Positions 42,824 to 54,323 of a DNA stretch of 64,000 nt are shown here, one piece after another. The stretch's first letter is position 1. Each line of letters begins with the position of its first letter. Source of the DNA: Sphingopyxis sp. H053 (lineage in GTDB: Bacteria > Pseudomonadota > Alphaproteobacteria > Sphingomonadales > Sphingomonadaceae). The notes beneath the pieces were generated by a model that saw only the letters and a list, made by a program, of their open reading frames with translations, did not search any database and was not told where the DNA came from. Location: the NCBI RefSeq assembly GCF_001468225.1, contig NZ_LNRU01000017.1:20012-84011 (forward strand), read 5' to 3'. Made by a program: the position numbers and the translations under genes.

Positions 42824-44179
42824 ATGGGCGGCACCGGCGTCATCGACCACTTCCTGGAAGTTTTCACCCGCTACATCGACGGCGGCTTCGGGCTTCTCTC
42901 CGGCGAAGTTGCGTTCATCGCCACGACGTTGATCGTGATCGACGTCACGCTCGCCGCGCTGTTCTGGAGCTGGGGCGCCGACGAAGACATCATGGCGCGC
43001 CTGGTGAAGAAGACGCTGTTCGTCGGCGTCTTTGCCTACCTCATCGGCAATTGGAACAACCTGGCCCGCATCATCTTCGAGAGCTTTGCTGGCCTCGGCC
43101 TGAAAGCCTCCGGCACCGGTTTCACCGTCGCCGACATGATGCGGCCCGGCCGCGTCGCCCAGACCGGCCTCGATGCCGGCCGGCCACTGCTCGATTCCAT
43201 ATCCGATCTCATGGGTTACTGGAGTTTCTTCGAGAACTTCATCCAGATCGCGGTGATGCTGCTCGCCTGGGCGCTGGTGCTGTTGGCCTTCTTCATTTTG
43301 GCCATCCAGCTCTTCGTGACGTTGATCGAATTCAAGCTCACCACGCTGGCGGGCTTCGTGCTCATCCCGTTCGGGCTGTTCGGCAAGAGCGCCTTCATGG
43401 CCGAGCGTGTGCTTGGCAACGTCATCTCCTCAGGTATCAAGGTGCTCGTCCTCGGCGTCATCATCGGCATCGGGTCGAGCCTGTTTTCCGAATTCACCGC
43501 CGGCTTCGGCGGGGCAACACCCACCATCGATCAGGCCATGGCCATCGTGCTCGCGGCGCTGACGCTGCTCGGTCTTGGCATCTTCGGTCCGGGCATCGCC
43601 AACGGTCTCGTCTCTGGCGGACCCCAGCTCGGCGCGGGCGCCGCCATCGGAACCGGCCTAGCCGCGGGCGGCATGGTCGCCGCAGGCGCCGCCACGGTTG
43701 GAGCGGTGGCGTCCGGAGGAGCCGCGCTGGCAGGAGGCGCGGCCGCCGCCGCTCGCGGGGGCGCCGCCCTCGCGGGCGGCGCTTCCACCGCCTACAGCCT
43801 GGGCGCCGCAGGGCAGTCGGGCGCCTCAGGTGTGGCCAGTGGCCTGGGCGGCGTCGCCCGGGCCGCCGGTTCCGCTGCAACATCGCCGCTCCGCCGCGCC
43901 GCTGAACGCTCGACCGAAAGCATGCGCTCCAGTTTCTCGGAGGGCGCCAAGTCCGCCTTCGAGGCGACCGGCGGCTCCTCGACCATGGGCACCATCGGCG
44001 GCGGCTCAGACGAGGCCGCGCCCGCCGCCGGCAATTCAAACACGCCGCCCGCCTGGGCCCAGCGCATGAAACGCTCCCAGCAGATGAGCCACGCCGTTTC
44101 CACCACCGTCCATGCCGTCCGCAGCGGCGACAGCCATGGCGGCGGCTCTTCCATCAACCTCTCTGAAAGCGACCGCTGA
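42824..44179 (+). CDS. trbL: TrbL (VirB6-like) membrane channel protein
   Basis: 451 residues. About six transmembrane segments in residues 20-260, then a long Ala/Gly/Ser-rich hydrophilic tail (AGGAAAAARGGAALAGG), the TrbL architecture. Polytopic inner-membrane part of the channel. Shares one base with trbF. Confidence 0.9.
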   Translation: MGGTGVIDHFLEVFTRYIDGGFGLLSGEVAFIATTLIVIDVTLAALFWSWGADEDIMARLVKKTLFVGVFAYLIGNWNNLARIIFESFAGLGLKASGTGFTVADMMRPGRVAQTGLDAGRPLLDSISDLMGYWSFFENFIQIAVMLLAWALVLLAFFILAIQLFVTLIEFKLTTLAGFVLIPFGLFGKSAFMAERVLGNVISSGIKVLVLGVIIGIGSSLFSEFTAGFGGATPTIDQAMAIVLAALTLLGLGIFGPGIANGLVSGGPQLGAGAAIGTGLAAGGMVAAGAATVGAVASGGAALAGGAAAAARGGAALAGGASTAYSLGAAGQSGASGVASGLGGVARAAGSAATSPLRRAAERSTESMRSSFSEGAKSAFEATGGSSTMGTIGGGSDEAAPAAGNSNTPPAWAQRMKRSQQMSHAVSTTVHAVRSGDSHGGGSSINLSESDR

Positions 44180-44858
44180 TGTTCCGAAGACCCTCTACGC
44201 ATTACGGAAAGGCTCCCGAGCCCGAGACCCCTTATCAGCGCGCCGCCCAGGTTTGGGACGACCGTATCGGCTCGGCCCGCGTCCAGGCGAGGAACTGGCG
44301 CTATATGGCCTTCGGATCGCTGTTCCTCAGCGCCGGCTTCGCCGCTGCGCTGGTCTGGCAGTCAGCTCGGGGAACCGTCGTGCCATGGGTGGTGCAGACA
44401 GACCGGCTCGGCCAGGCGCAAGCGATTGCGCCTGCGACCGCCGACTACCAGCCGACCGATCCGCAGATCGCCTTCCACCTGGCGCGCTTCATCGAGCAGG
44501 TCCGCTCGATCCCAGCCGACGCGATCATCGTCCGCCAGAACTGGCTACGCGCCTACGACTTCACGACAGATCGCGGCGCGGCCGCACTCAACGATTACGC
44601 GCGCTCGAACGATCCCTTCACCAAGGTCGGCCGCCAGCAGATCGCCGTCGATGTCTCGAGCGTCATCCGTGCGTCGCCGGACTCGTTCCGCGTCGCTTGG
44701 ACGGAGCGCCGGTATGAGAACGGCCAGCTCGCCGACACCACGCGCTGGACCGCGATCCTCACGATCGTCGTCCAGATTCCCCGCAATGCCGACCGGCTGC
44801 GGGCCAATCCCTTGGGGATCTACGTCAACGCAATCTCATGGTCACGGGAGCTGGGGCA

Positions 44859-44862
<4 letters not shown>
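44179..44862 (+). CDS. trbF: TrbF (VirB8-like)
   Basis: 227 residues. A short cytoplasmic part (TPYQRAAQVWDDRIGSARVQARNWRYMAF), one transmembrane helix (~48-68) and a periplasmic VirB8-type domain ending AISWSRELGQ. Assembly scaffold of the channel. ATGA overlap with trbG. Confidence 0.92.
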
Positions 44863-47092
<2,230 letters not shown>

Positions 47093-47093
47093 T

Positions 47094-47327
47094 GTGACCA
47101 AGTTGAAACTCGGCATGATAGCCGACGACAAGCCCGTGAAGGTGACGGCGGAATTACCGGCGACGGTCTATCGGGATCTTGTCGCTTACGCTGAGGTTCA
47201 CGGCCGCGAGACCGGCCAGCCGGTCGCCGATCCAACACGTCTGATTGCGCCTATGATCGAACGCTTCATCGCGACCGATCGCGGCTTCGCCAAGGCACGT
47301 CGCGCGCGGCACGTTACTTCCTCTTGA
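47094..47327 (+). CDS. DUF2274 protein
   Basis: 77 residues, GTG start one base after the trbI stop. KLKLGMIADDKPVKVTAELPATVYRDLVAYAEVHGRETGQ then LIAPMIERFIATDRGFAKAR is the DUF2274 pattern, a small ribbon-helix-helix-like protein that routinely closes trb operons of this kind. An ATG at 47092 runs directly into a stop, so the GTG is the start. Confidence 0.85.
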   Translation: MTKLKLGMIADDKPVKVTAELPATVYRDLVAYAEVHGRETGQPVADPTRLIAPMIERFIATDRGFAKARRARHVTSS

Positions 47328-47362
47328 TCGTCGGCAGGGCCCAAGGGAGCCCCGGCGAACGA

Positions 47363-47848
47363 TCATTCGGGTTCCTTATAGCCATATTCGGGAATGCCTT
47401 GCTCGCTTCCGTAGTAGCGATAGGGAAGAAACTTGCCCGACATTCCGATCTTCACTCGATCACCTTTTGGATTCGGCTCACGCTCGAACGTGATGTCGAA
47501 ATCGATTGCGGACATAATGCCGTCGCCGAACTCGTCCTCGATGAGTGCCTTCCACGCGGGGCCGTTGACCATCACCATTTCATAGAAGCGATATATCAGG
47601 GGGTCCGTCGGCGGCATGGGCATGCCTCGATATGGCACCTCGTTCAGCATACGCTCTTCTGCCTCCGACAGGCCGAACAGCGCCGCAGCCTTCTTCGCGA
47701 GCGGTTTGATCAGCTTCATCTGCCCGAGCAAAGCGCCGATGATCAGCACCTCGGACACACCACCGATCTCTCCGGTGATGTGTTTCCACGACCAGCCTCG
47801 CTCGCGCTTGATGTCCAATATCTTTTCGGTCAGTTCCTCACGCCTCAT
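47363..47848 (-). CDS. cynS: Cyanate hydratase (cyanase)
   Basis: 161 residues, near the family length. Helix-turn-helix-like N-terminus (LTEKILDIKRERGWSWKHITGEIGGVSEVLIIGALLGQM), then VPYRGMPMPPTDPLIYRFYEMVMVNGPAWKALIEDEFGDGIMSAIDFDITFE. The catalytic Arg and Glu lie in YRFYEM and the Ser in GIMSAIDF. It decomposes cyanate with bicarbonate to ammonia and carbon dioxide. Last gene of a minus-strand series behind a cysteine hydrolase and a TetR; convergent with the trb operon. Confidence 0.9.
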   Translation of the reverse strand: MRREELTEKILDIKRERGWSWKHITGEIGGVSEVLIIGALLGQMKLIKPLAKKAAALFGLSEAEERMLNEVPYRGMPMPPTDPLIYRFYEMVMVNGPAWKALIEDEFGDGIMSAIDFDITFEREPNPKGDRVKIGMSGKFLPYRYYGSEQGIPEYGYKEPE

Positions 47849-47887
47849 CGATCCGTTCTCCTTCTTTGATGATCGCTAACGGGATGC

Positions 47888-47908
47888 GGTCCCGGCAATG
47901 CCGGGACC
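47888..47908 (-). terminator. Hairpin between the hydrolase and cynS
   Basis: GGTCCCGGC, loop AAT, GCCGGGACC: a perfect 9-bp stem. No T-run follows on either strand, so it may attenuate or stabilise the message rather than end it. Confidence 0.35.
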
Positions 47909-47937
47909 ACAGGGACATGTGCGCAGGTGCGGGCGTC

Positions 47938-48636
47938 TCAGCCCTTCAGTTGTGAGACGGTTTCCGCGGTCGTCCAAAGGCCGTGCGCGAGGAACCGGAA
48001 ATTCACCAGGGCGGCGAGGTAGCCGTCGCCCTCCGGAACGCGAGGGCCGGCTGTCGCATCGCGAACGACCACCACTTCGAAGCCCTGTTCGATCAGTTCC
48101 CGCAAATGCGCTTCAATGCACAGATTGGCGGCCATGCCGGCCAGGATGACTTGTGACACACCTTGTTTGCGCAGTTGGAGAATGAGGTCGTTCGTCTCGG
48201 GGCCGTAGACCTTGTGCGGCGAGGCAATGATGGTTTTGCCGTCGTGGATGTACTTTTTGTAGTCTTCGAGGAAATCCGCGCCCGATCCCTCGAATTCCTC
48301 CACGGTAAACTGGCCTTTGCGACCAAACATGTTGATCGCATGCATGGTCTTTTCCAGTGGACCGCCAAACTGCCAATGATGGTCACATGGATAGTAGAAG
48401 TGGGGCGAGATGGCGACGGTGATATCCGCTGCCTTCGCGGCTTCGAACAGTTGGCCGATGTGCGACACGGTGTTGTTCTCGACAACGCTCTCGCCGAAGA
48501 ACGGCCAGCTCACACCGCTGGGATGTAAGAAGTCGTTCTGCGGATCGATCACCACGAGGGCAGCTCGCTTCAGGTCGAGCTGAAACGTGCTTTTTGGAAG
48601 CACCGGATTTTCGGGATCTGCGTAGAGTTCAGTCAT
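47938..48636 (-). CDS. Isochorismatase-family cysteine hydrolase
   Basis: 232 residues. Catalytic Asp in AALVVIDPQNDFL (~32), Lys near SPHKVYGP (~145) and Cys in GMAANLCIEAHLREL (~173), with the cis-peptide GMA before it: the isochorismatase-like hydrolase set. AISPHFYYPCDHHWQFGG is an unusual aromatic/His loop that may shape the substrate pocket. Substrate unknown; amides, biuret-like or isothiocyanate-derived compounds are possible. The neighbouring cyanase suggests nitrogen release or detoxification. A TetR operator candidate lies 50 nt upstream. Confidence 0.82.
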   Translation of the reverse strand: MTELYADPENPVLPKSTFQLDLKRAALVVIDPQNDFLHPSGVSWPFFGESVVENNTVSHIGQLFEAAKAADITVAISPHFYYPCDHHWQFGGPLEKTMHAINMFGRKGQFTVEEFEGSGADFLEDYKKYIHDGKTIIASPHKVYGPETNDLILQLRKQGVSQVILAGMAANLCIEAHLRELIEQGFEVVVVRDATAGPRVPEGDGYLAALVNFRFLAHGLWTTAETVSQLKG

Positions 48637-48688
48637 GATCTTCTCCTTTCAGAAGAGGAAGGCGCCATCTGCTGGCGACGTATTAAAG

Positions 48689-48706
48689 TGACTGGTCGTC
48701 TATTAA
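48689..48706 (-). promoter_or_regulatory. Candidate TetR operator before the hydrolase
   Basis: Minus strand TTAATAGACGACCAGTCA, 16/18 identical and in the same orientation as TTAATAAATGACCAGTCA at 49315-49332 before the tetR gene (read on plus). Confidence 0.6.
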
Positions 48707-48719
48707 TACGACACGATTT

Positions 48720-49310
48720 TCACGCGAGGAGCCGAGGCAGGGCAACAGTGCCAAATCGCCTCAGAGCTCTTCCGCTTTGCTCGACCTTGGCCACCATCAC
48801 CGCGCCCTCGAAGGCCTCGATGAGCGTCGCCGCAAGGTCCTGGGGTTCGCGCGCGAGGGGAAGCTCTCCCGCTTCGCTCGCGGCCGACAGGCACTTTGCA
48901 AGGGCGGCTGTCCAAGTCCTCAGGAGAGCTTTCAGCTTTGATCGTGCAATCGAGCTCTGCGCCGCAAGCTCAAGCGCGAGATTGCCGATCAGACAGCCAA
49001 ACGTGAATTTCTGTCGCTCATGATACTCAATCAACTCCGAAAAGTGTCTCTCGACGCGCTTTAACGGGCTAACGAAATCGTCTTCCAGGATGGACACGTA
49101 ATTGGATTCGATTGCGCGCCAGTATTCATCGAGTATCGCTGCCGCGAACGCATCCTTGCTTTCGAAGTAATTGTAAAACGATCCCTTCGGAACTCCGGCA
49201 GCGGCAGTAATATCCTGCACGCCACAGCCGTTGAAGCCAAGGCGATGGATGATTTCTGCGCCTTTTTCGATGAGGCGCGAACGAACTTCTGGATTCGGTG
49301 GACGTGGCAT
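48720..49310 (-). CDS. TetR family transcriptional regulator
   Basis: 196 residues. SRLIEKGAEIIHRLGFNGCGVQDITAAAGVPKGSFYNYFESKDAFAAAIL is the TetR helix-turn-helix; the C-terminal part (FTFGCLIGNLALELAAQS) is close to TetR_C_6/YxaF-like regulators with a conserved Cys, some of which sense electrophiles. Near-identical operator-like sequences flank the gene (49315 and 48689), so it probably represses itself and the hydrolase-cyanase genes. Confidence 0.88.
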   Translation of the reverse strand: MPRPPNPEVRSRLIEKGAEIIHRLGFNGCGVQDITAAAGVPKGSFYNYFESKDAFAAAILDEYWRAIESNYVSILEDDFVSPLKRVERHFSELIEYHERQKFTFGCLIGNLALELAAQSSIARSKLKALLRTWTAALAKCLSAASEAGELPLAREPQDLAATLIEAFEGAVMVAKVEQSGRALRRFGTVALPRLLA

Positions 49311-49314
49311 GACG

Positions 49315-49332
49315 TTAATAAATGACCAGTCA
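49315..49332 (+). promoter_or_regulatory. Candidate TetR operator before tetR
   Basis: TTAATAAATGACCAGTCA, 5 nt upstream of the tetR start; pairs with the copy at 48689-48706. Confidence 0.6.
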
Positions 49333-49337
49333 TCTCG

Positions 49338-50285
49338 TTATGTCAACCGTTGAATGGCCTCTAGGACCGTTGAGGACCGCCGCTGGTGCGTTTTTGCGAT
49401 CGATGCGCTAAGGTCCAGCAGACGCTTAAGCGCGGGATTGACGTTGTTTGTCGACCAAACAACGCTTGAGTTGAACACCTCGCCCCCTTCGGCAAGCGGA
49501 ACGAAGATGACCGCGGGATAGGAGGCGCCCTGAGTGGAGGTCGCAGCCAAGGTCACGCCGAATCCCATGCCCACCATGTTGAGGAGGTTCTCGCGGCCAA
49601 CCCGCTGCACCGAGATCCGCGGATGAAAACCCAAACCGGAAAGCTGCCGCACGATGATCGCCTCGACCTCAGGCCCGTGAACGTCCGCTGCGACAAGGAA
49701 TGTCTCGTCGCGGAGATCCTCCCAATTGACGCCGACGCGTGCCGCCATGGAATGGTGCTTTGAAACTGCGACGTATAGAGGTTCACCCCAGAGATGCATC
49801 GCCTGGCAACCGGGAAGACGCGGCTCGCCGGGAATGAATGCCGCGTCGAGCCGACCGCTTAGCACGCCGGCGGCAGTCGCCTGCGCCGTCGCCTCTTCGA
49901 TCTTTATATCGATGTTCGGAAACCGGAAATGGAACGCCTCGAGCACGTCGGCCAAGAAACCGCTGGCGAGCGAGGCCATCAGCCCGATTTTCAACTCCCC
50001 AATCTGGCCTCGTTTCTCCATGCTTAGGCTGCTGACAGCTTGGCGAATGTGTTCAGCGCCAAATGCAGCCTCCCGTATGAAGCGCTCGCCGGCTGGCGTC
50101 GGCCGCACTCCGCTCCTGCTGCGTTCGAAGAGCGGCACGCCCACCCTGCGTTCGAGCAACTGAATTCGACGGCTGACCGTCGACTGCGAGAGATTCATCG
50201 CATCGGCCGCACGGCGGAAACTTCCGTGTTCCGCAACCAGAATCGCGTAGCGGAGAAAGCGGAGGTCAAGAGCCAAGTCAGGCAT
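49338..50285 (-). CDS. LysR family transcriptional regulator
   Basis: 315 residues. LRFLRYAILVAEHGSFRRAADAMNLSQSTVSRRIQLLERRVGVPLFERS is the LysR helix-turn-helix; the periplasmic-binding-protein-like effector domain follows (GELKIGLMASLASGFL). It lies on the minus strand between the SDR and the TetR gene, with only 28 nt to the latter. Which neighbour it controls is not shown. Confidence 0.9.
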   Translation of the reverse strand: MPDLALDLRFLRYAILVAEHGSFRRAADAMNLSQSTVSRRIQLLERRVGVPLFERSRSGVRPTPAGERFIREAAFGAEHIRQAVSSLSMEKRGQIGELKIGLMASLASGFLADVLEAFHFRFPNIDIKIEEATAQATAAGVLSGRLDAAFIPGEPRLPGCQAMHLWGEPLYVAVSKHHSMAARVGVNWEDLRDETFLVAADVHGPEVEAIIVRQLSGLGFHPRISVQRVGRENLLNMVGMGFGVTLAATSTQGASYPAVIFVPLAEGGEVFNSSVVWSTNNVNPALKRLLDLSASIAKTHQRRSSTVLEAIQRLT

Positions 50286-50446
50286 GTCCCCCTCCGCCTG
50301 CCCGCCGATGCAGTGGCCGGCCGACGCTCAGCCGCGACCTGCGCAACAGGGAATGACTGCGCATTTCCGCCGCCGCGAACCGCGGGACGGCGCCAATTAT
50401 GCGGCTACGATGCTCGTGGAGAAGCGACACTCGCATAGAGAAAACA

Positions 50447-51289
50447 CTACTCAGAAAGATCAGGCCCGAACATCGCCCGCATCTGTGCCAAATAATGTTC
50501 CTCCGAGGTCATCCATCGCAATTGTGCGAACAACGCGGTATCGGGGCCCGCCGGAAAGCGCAGCCGATCGCCCTCCTCCGTCGCAGCAGCGAAAACAGCC
50601 TCGGAGACTTCGCTCACACTCGTGAACGCGGTTGGATAGTCTTGCAACTTGGCGAAATAGCGTTGCGCAAAGGCGTCGTATGGCGGTGGTGTCAGTCCCT
50701 CAATGCGATTGGCGCTGTTCGTTCTGAAATTGGTCGTTGGTGCAAGGCCTGGTTCTACGATCCGCGCCCGGATGCCAACCAGGCCCAATTCATACGAAAG
50801 CGCCTCAGTGAACCCTTCAACAGCACACTTGCTGGCCGTATACACGGCAACGAACGGCATCGGGGCGATCGCCGTGCTGGAGGTCACATTGATTATCACA
50901 CCACCCGCATGCTGGCGCATATGCGGGATTGCCGCTCGGCAGACCGCCATCACCCCGAAAGTGTTTGTTTCAAACATCTCCCGAATTACGGTGTCAGGCG
51001 TAAACTCGAACGCGGAAAGCAAGCCGATGCCCGCGTTGTTGACCAGCACATCAATCCGTCCAAAGGCGGCGACGGCATCGGCGAGAGCCTTAGAAATGCT
51101 TTCAGCGCTGGTCACATCCAGCGGCAGGACTTTCAGCCGGTCCCCGGGCTTGTCGAACACGCTTTCGTCAGGCGCCCGCATTGTCGCAACGACGTTCCAA
51201 CCTTGATCGAGAAAGAGCTGTGCGGTCGCCTTCCCATAGCCTGAGGAAGTTCCGGTAATCAGTATAATGTGGAGCTCCACATTAGACAT
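50447..51289 (-). CDS. Short-chain dehydrogenase/reductase
   Basis: 280 residues. LITGTSSGYGKATAQLFLDQG (NAD(P) site), VNNAGIG, Ser in NVTSST and YTASKCAVEGFTEALSYEL, a classical SDR (the GYGK variant of GxG). The frame continues upstream, but the ATG at 51289 gives the family N-terminus. The start lies exactly where the strawberry-notch remnant breaks off (its stop codon overlaps the SDR start), so the original promoter is missing, and a 20-bp palindrome covers codons 2-8. Confidence 0.85.
   Translation of the reverse strand: MSNVELHIILITGTSSGYGKATAQLFLDQGWNVVATMRAPDESVFDKPGDRLKVLPLDVTSAESISKALADAVAAFGRIDVLVNNAGIGLLSAFEFTPDTVIREMFETNTFGVMAVCRAAIPHMRQHAGGVIINVTSSTAIAPMPFVAVYTASKCAVEGFTEALSYELGLVGIRARIVEPGLAPTTNFRTNSANRIEGLTPPPYDAFAQRYFAKLQDYPTAFTSVSEVSEAVFAAATEEGDRLRFPAGPDTALFAQLRWMTSEEHYLAQMRAMFGPDLSE
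51265..51284. repeat. 20-bp perfect palindrome at the SDR start
   Basis: TAATGTGGAGCTCCACATTA reads the same on both strands. It overlaps the beginning of the SDR coding region, at the junction with the strawberry-notch remnant. Confidence 0.6.
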
Positions 51290-51590
51290 ATTCGCGTGGC
51301 GACAGGTCGATTTCGAGGTCTGCCCGCTCGTCGGGGCTGAGCTCCCCGAGGCGACGGTTGAGGATCGATTCCGCGGTCGTGACGAGCTGCAGCACCACCG
51401 ATTTGCCATCGGCGAGGTGTTCCTCGACCGCGGCGATGACGGTCGGCATCTTCAGGCTGAGAAGGACCTGGCCGAAGAAGCGCTGCTTGGTCGACTCGAA
51501 GCGCGAGCGGGCGGACGCCTTGGCGCCGCTGTTGAGCGTCGCGTTCTCGAGGGAGTCGACGACGGCGGTCAGCTCCAGCGCCTGTTCCAT
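51282..51590 (-). pseudogene. Strawberry-notch helicase fragment, left flank of the RIT element
   Basis: 102 residues, MEQALELTAVVDSLENATLN to EIDLSPREYV. It aligns along its full length with the first ~102 residues of the fragment at 55427 (for example SRFESTKQRFF, LQLVTT, LDLSPRE). It begins at the RIT end and stops abruptly where the SDR gene begins, so both ends of the original gene are missing. Orientation is outward from the RIT element. Confidence 0.75.
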
Positions 51591-51608
51591 GTTGCGGTGG
51601 ATGATGCC

Positions 51609-51647
51609 TTATCGCGAGGAAGCGGTAATGCGGAGGAGCGCGGCGTA
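51609..51647 (+). repeat. RIT inverted end, left
   Basis: Starts TTATCGCGAGGAAGCGGTAA; 38 of 39 bases match the inverse of 55370-55408. Outside it, both flanks share GGTGGATGAT, which lies in strawberry-notch codons (IIHRNM). Confidence 0.8.
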
Positions 51648-51738
51648 ACCGGCGAATTCCCATGATAGTGTGCGCAGTTGCTGCGCATTATATTGGTTGC
51701 GAACCTCGGCGGTCCCTGGACCAGCTGAGGAGGCAATC

Positions 51739-52971
51739 ATGTTGAAGTTGCATGACGAGTTGATCACCGAACTCTCGAATTCGCTCACCACACAGAATTA
51801 CAATCCCGTGGTCGTGGCGAACCACCGTCTCTACGCCCGCGCGTTTCTCGATTATCTGGCCGAGTGCGATATACAGGTCGAGACTGTGACGCCGCAGCAG
51901 GTCGATCAGTATTTTGGCTATGCGGTTCAGGATTTTGAGATCCAGTACGGTCGGCCTCCCAGTGCGCGTTGGCACATGTTGCCCCGCACCGCGATCGCCA
52001 AGCTCCTCCGGCTTGCTCAAGGCAATTGGCCCCCGGACGCAGAAATGATCGGTCCCGATGACGAGCATCGACATGAAATTTGCCGCGAATACGAGGCATG
52101 GCTGCGCGAGGAGCGCGGTTTGGCAAGCGCGTCCATTGCGGCGCTGATGTGGGAGGCGCGAAACTTCCTGCGATGGCAGTTCGACCGGGCCGGTGCCGCC
52201 AGCCTCGAAACGTTGAGCATCGTGGACATCGATCTCTACATGGACATGCGCGCGCCTGGTTTACGGCGCAAATCATTGGCCGATGTCGCTGAGCGTCTCC
52301 GTTCGGTGGTTCGCCATCTGCATCGGACGGGTCGCATCCCGACCGATCTGACGCCACACATCATCGGCCCCATGCTCTATGCCTACGAAGATGTGCCGTC
52401 GACGCTGGAAAGGAGCCAAATCGCCGCGGTTCTGGCGACAACGCAGGAGGACAGATCGCCACGCGGACTACGCGATTATGCGATACTTCAGCTGCTTGCC
52501 ACGTATGGGCTGCGCGAAGGTGAGATATGCCGCCTTCGGCTCGATGACGTGGACTGGCGCGCAGAATCCCTCCGGATCTGCCACACCAAGACCAACGCGT
52601 ACTCGTACATGCCGCTAATGGTGACTGTTGGTGAAGCGCTGCTGGATTATCTGCGCCTTGGGCGGCCCCAGGTTGAAGTGCGGGAAATCTTCGTCCGATC
52701 CTGCGCACCCTATATCGCAATGACGAACCTGTACGGCATGATCCGCGGTCGGTTGGCCGCCGCAGGCGTAGTGCCAGCAGGAAAGCGGGGGCCGCATGTC
52801 TTCCGCCACGCACGTGCGGTCGAAATGCTGCGGGCATCGGTCCCGCAAAAGATCATCGGCGACGTGCTCGGGCATCGATCCACCGAATCCACCAATACTT
52901 ATCTCAAACTGGCAACAGATGATCTCCGAGCCGTGGCACTCGAGGTGCCTGGAATGGAGGTGCTGTCATGA
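51739..52971 (+). CDS. ritA: RIT tyrosine recombinase A
   Basis: 410 residues, ATG with GAGGAGG about 6 nt upstream. Catalytic residues: Arg in TYGLREGEICRL (~277), HxxR in PHVFRHARAVE (~353), His in LGHRSTES (~376) and Tyr in NTYLKLA (~387). First of three; its stop overlaps the ritB start by 4 nt. Confidence 0.9.
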   Translation: MLKLHDELITELSNSLTTQNYNPVVVANHRLYARAFLDYLAECDIQVETVTPQQVDQYFGYAVQDFEIQYGRPPSARWHMLPRTAIAKLLRLAQGNWPPDAEMIGPDDEHRHEICREYEAWLREERGLASASIAALMWEARNFLRWQFDRAGAASLETLSIVDIDLYMDMRAPGLRRKSLADVAERLRSVVRHLHRTGRIPTDLTPHIIGPMLYAYEDVPSTLERSQIAAVLATTQEDRSPRGLRDYAILQLLATYGLREGEICRLRLDDVDWRAESLRICHTKTNAYSYMPLMVTVGEALLDYLRLGRPQVEVREIFVRSCAPYIAMTNLYGMIRGRLAAAGVVPAGKRGPHVFRHARAVEMLRASVPQKIIGDVLGHRSTESTNTYLKLATDDLRAVALEVPGMEVLS

Positions 52972-54323
52972 GCGCCTGGCACGATCCCGATCGCACCGTC
53001 GTCGACGCCTTCCTGGTAAAATCGCAGTTCCGGCCGGGAAGCGTACCGACATATCGCTGGTTCCTTTGCACCTTCGAAGATGTTGCCCGCCGGCATCCGG
53101 CGGTGGACCGGCAGATGCTCGACGCCTGGCTGAAGGAGATGCAAAAACGTTGGCGATTGTCGACTCTGCTCAATCAGGTCTGCATTGTCGACCGCTTCCT
53201 CGACCACCTCGTCGAAATCGGGCTGATCGCCGACAACCCTGTTGCTGCACTTCGCCGTCGGTACAACGTCAAGCAAAGCAAGCCGATCTGGCGGGCCTTG
53301 GCTTCCCCGAATTCCGACGAAGCCTTGGCCGCGTTACGACGGCCTGCGCCCTTCGGCAGCGTGCTGGGTGACTTCATGCAAGACCATGTCATGCTGATGC
53401 GCAGCCGGGGATATCAATATGAAGCGCAGGCTCACTGGCTGCTGCGGTTCGATCGGTTCCTTCAGGCCCGTCCCGACCTCGCGGAGCAACCACTTGAGGC
53501 AATGATTGCGAGCTGGGCGGCTGCCAAGCCGACCCGCAACCACGCGGCTGAATGCCAGAAGCTGGCGCGCATCCTGACCAAGGCGCGGTTCCGCCTCGAT
53601 CCGACTATCCCGCCAAAGCGCTTCAATCCCCGGCCAGAGCGGGAAGTAGCGCGGGAGCATCGGCGACCGCATATCTTCAGCCCGGCTGACGTTCGGCGTA
53701 TGCTCGATACCGCCCGGACTTATCCGTCGCCGGACGCTCCGCTGCGGCCGTTGACCCTCTACACCATGATCATGCTGGCCTATTGTGCCGGGCTACGGCG
53801 AAGCGAGCTGGCATGGCTCGATCTTGGTGACGTGGACCTGCAATCGGGCACGATCACGATCCGGGAAACGAAGTTCTACAAGACCAGGATCTTGCCGCTA
53901 TCCGACAGTGTCGCGGTCGAACTGCGCGCGTACATCGATGCGAGGCGGCGCGCTGGCGGCCCACAGAACCCGAAATCAGGGCTGTTCTGGCATGCCCACT
54001 TAAATGACCGCTACAGGCCCGAGGCGGTTACGACAATGATTACCAACGTCATGCGCCGTGCTGGGCTCAAGCCCGCTTCGGGCCGGACCGGGCCGCGGGT
54101 CCATGACCTTCGTCACTCGATGGTGGTGAACCGCATCCTCCAGTGGTACCGGTCCGGCATTAACCCTCAGGAAAAACTGCACTTCCTCTCGACCTACATG
54201 GGGCACCGGGATCTCCACTCCACGCTGGTCTACATCACCGTCACGCAGGATCTGTTGCAGGAAGCCAGTGAACGGTTCCGCGCGCTCGGCGCCCCGTGCC
54301 TTGTCACGGAGGCGCGGCCATGA
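52968..54323 (+). CDS. ritB: RIT tyrosine recombinase B
   Basis: 451 residues, the longest of the trio. Catalytic Arg in AYCAGLRRSELAWL (~275), HxxR in HDLRHSMVV (~381), His in MGHRDLHST and Tyr in LVYITVTQ (~425). The start overlaps ritA and the stop overlaps ritC. Confidence 0.9.
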   Translation: MSAWHDPDRTVVDAFLVKSQFRPGSVPTYRWFLCTFEDVARRHPAVDRQMLDAWLKEMQKRWRLSTLLNQVCIVDRFLDHLVEIGLIADNPVAALRRRYNVKQSKPIWRALASPNSDEALAALRRPAPFGSVLGDFMQDHVMLMRSRGYQYEAQAHWLLRFDRFLQARPDLAEQPLEAMIASWAAAKPTRNHAAECQKLARILTKARFRLDPTIPPKRFNPRPEREVAREHRRPHIFSPADVRRMLDTARTYPSPDAPLRPLTLYTMIMLAYCAGLRRSELAWLDLGDVDLQSGTITIRETKFYKTRILPLSDSVAVELRAYIDARRRAGGPQNPKSGLFWHAHLNDRYRPEAVTTMITNVMRRAGLKPASGRTGPRVHDLRHSMVVNRILQWYRSGINPQEKLHFLSTYMGHRDLHSTLVYITVTQDLLQEASERFRALGAPCLVTEARP

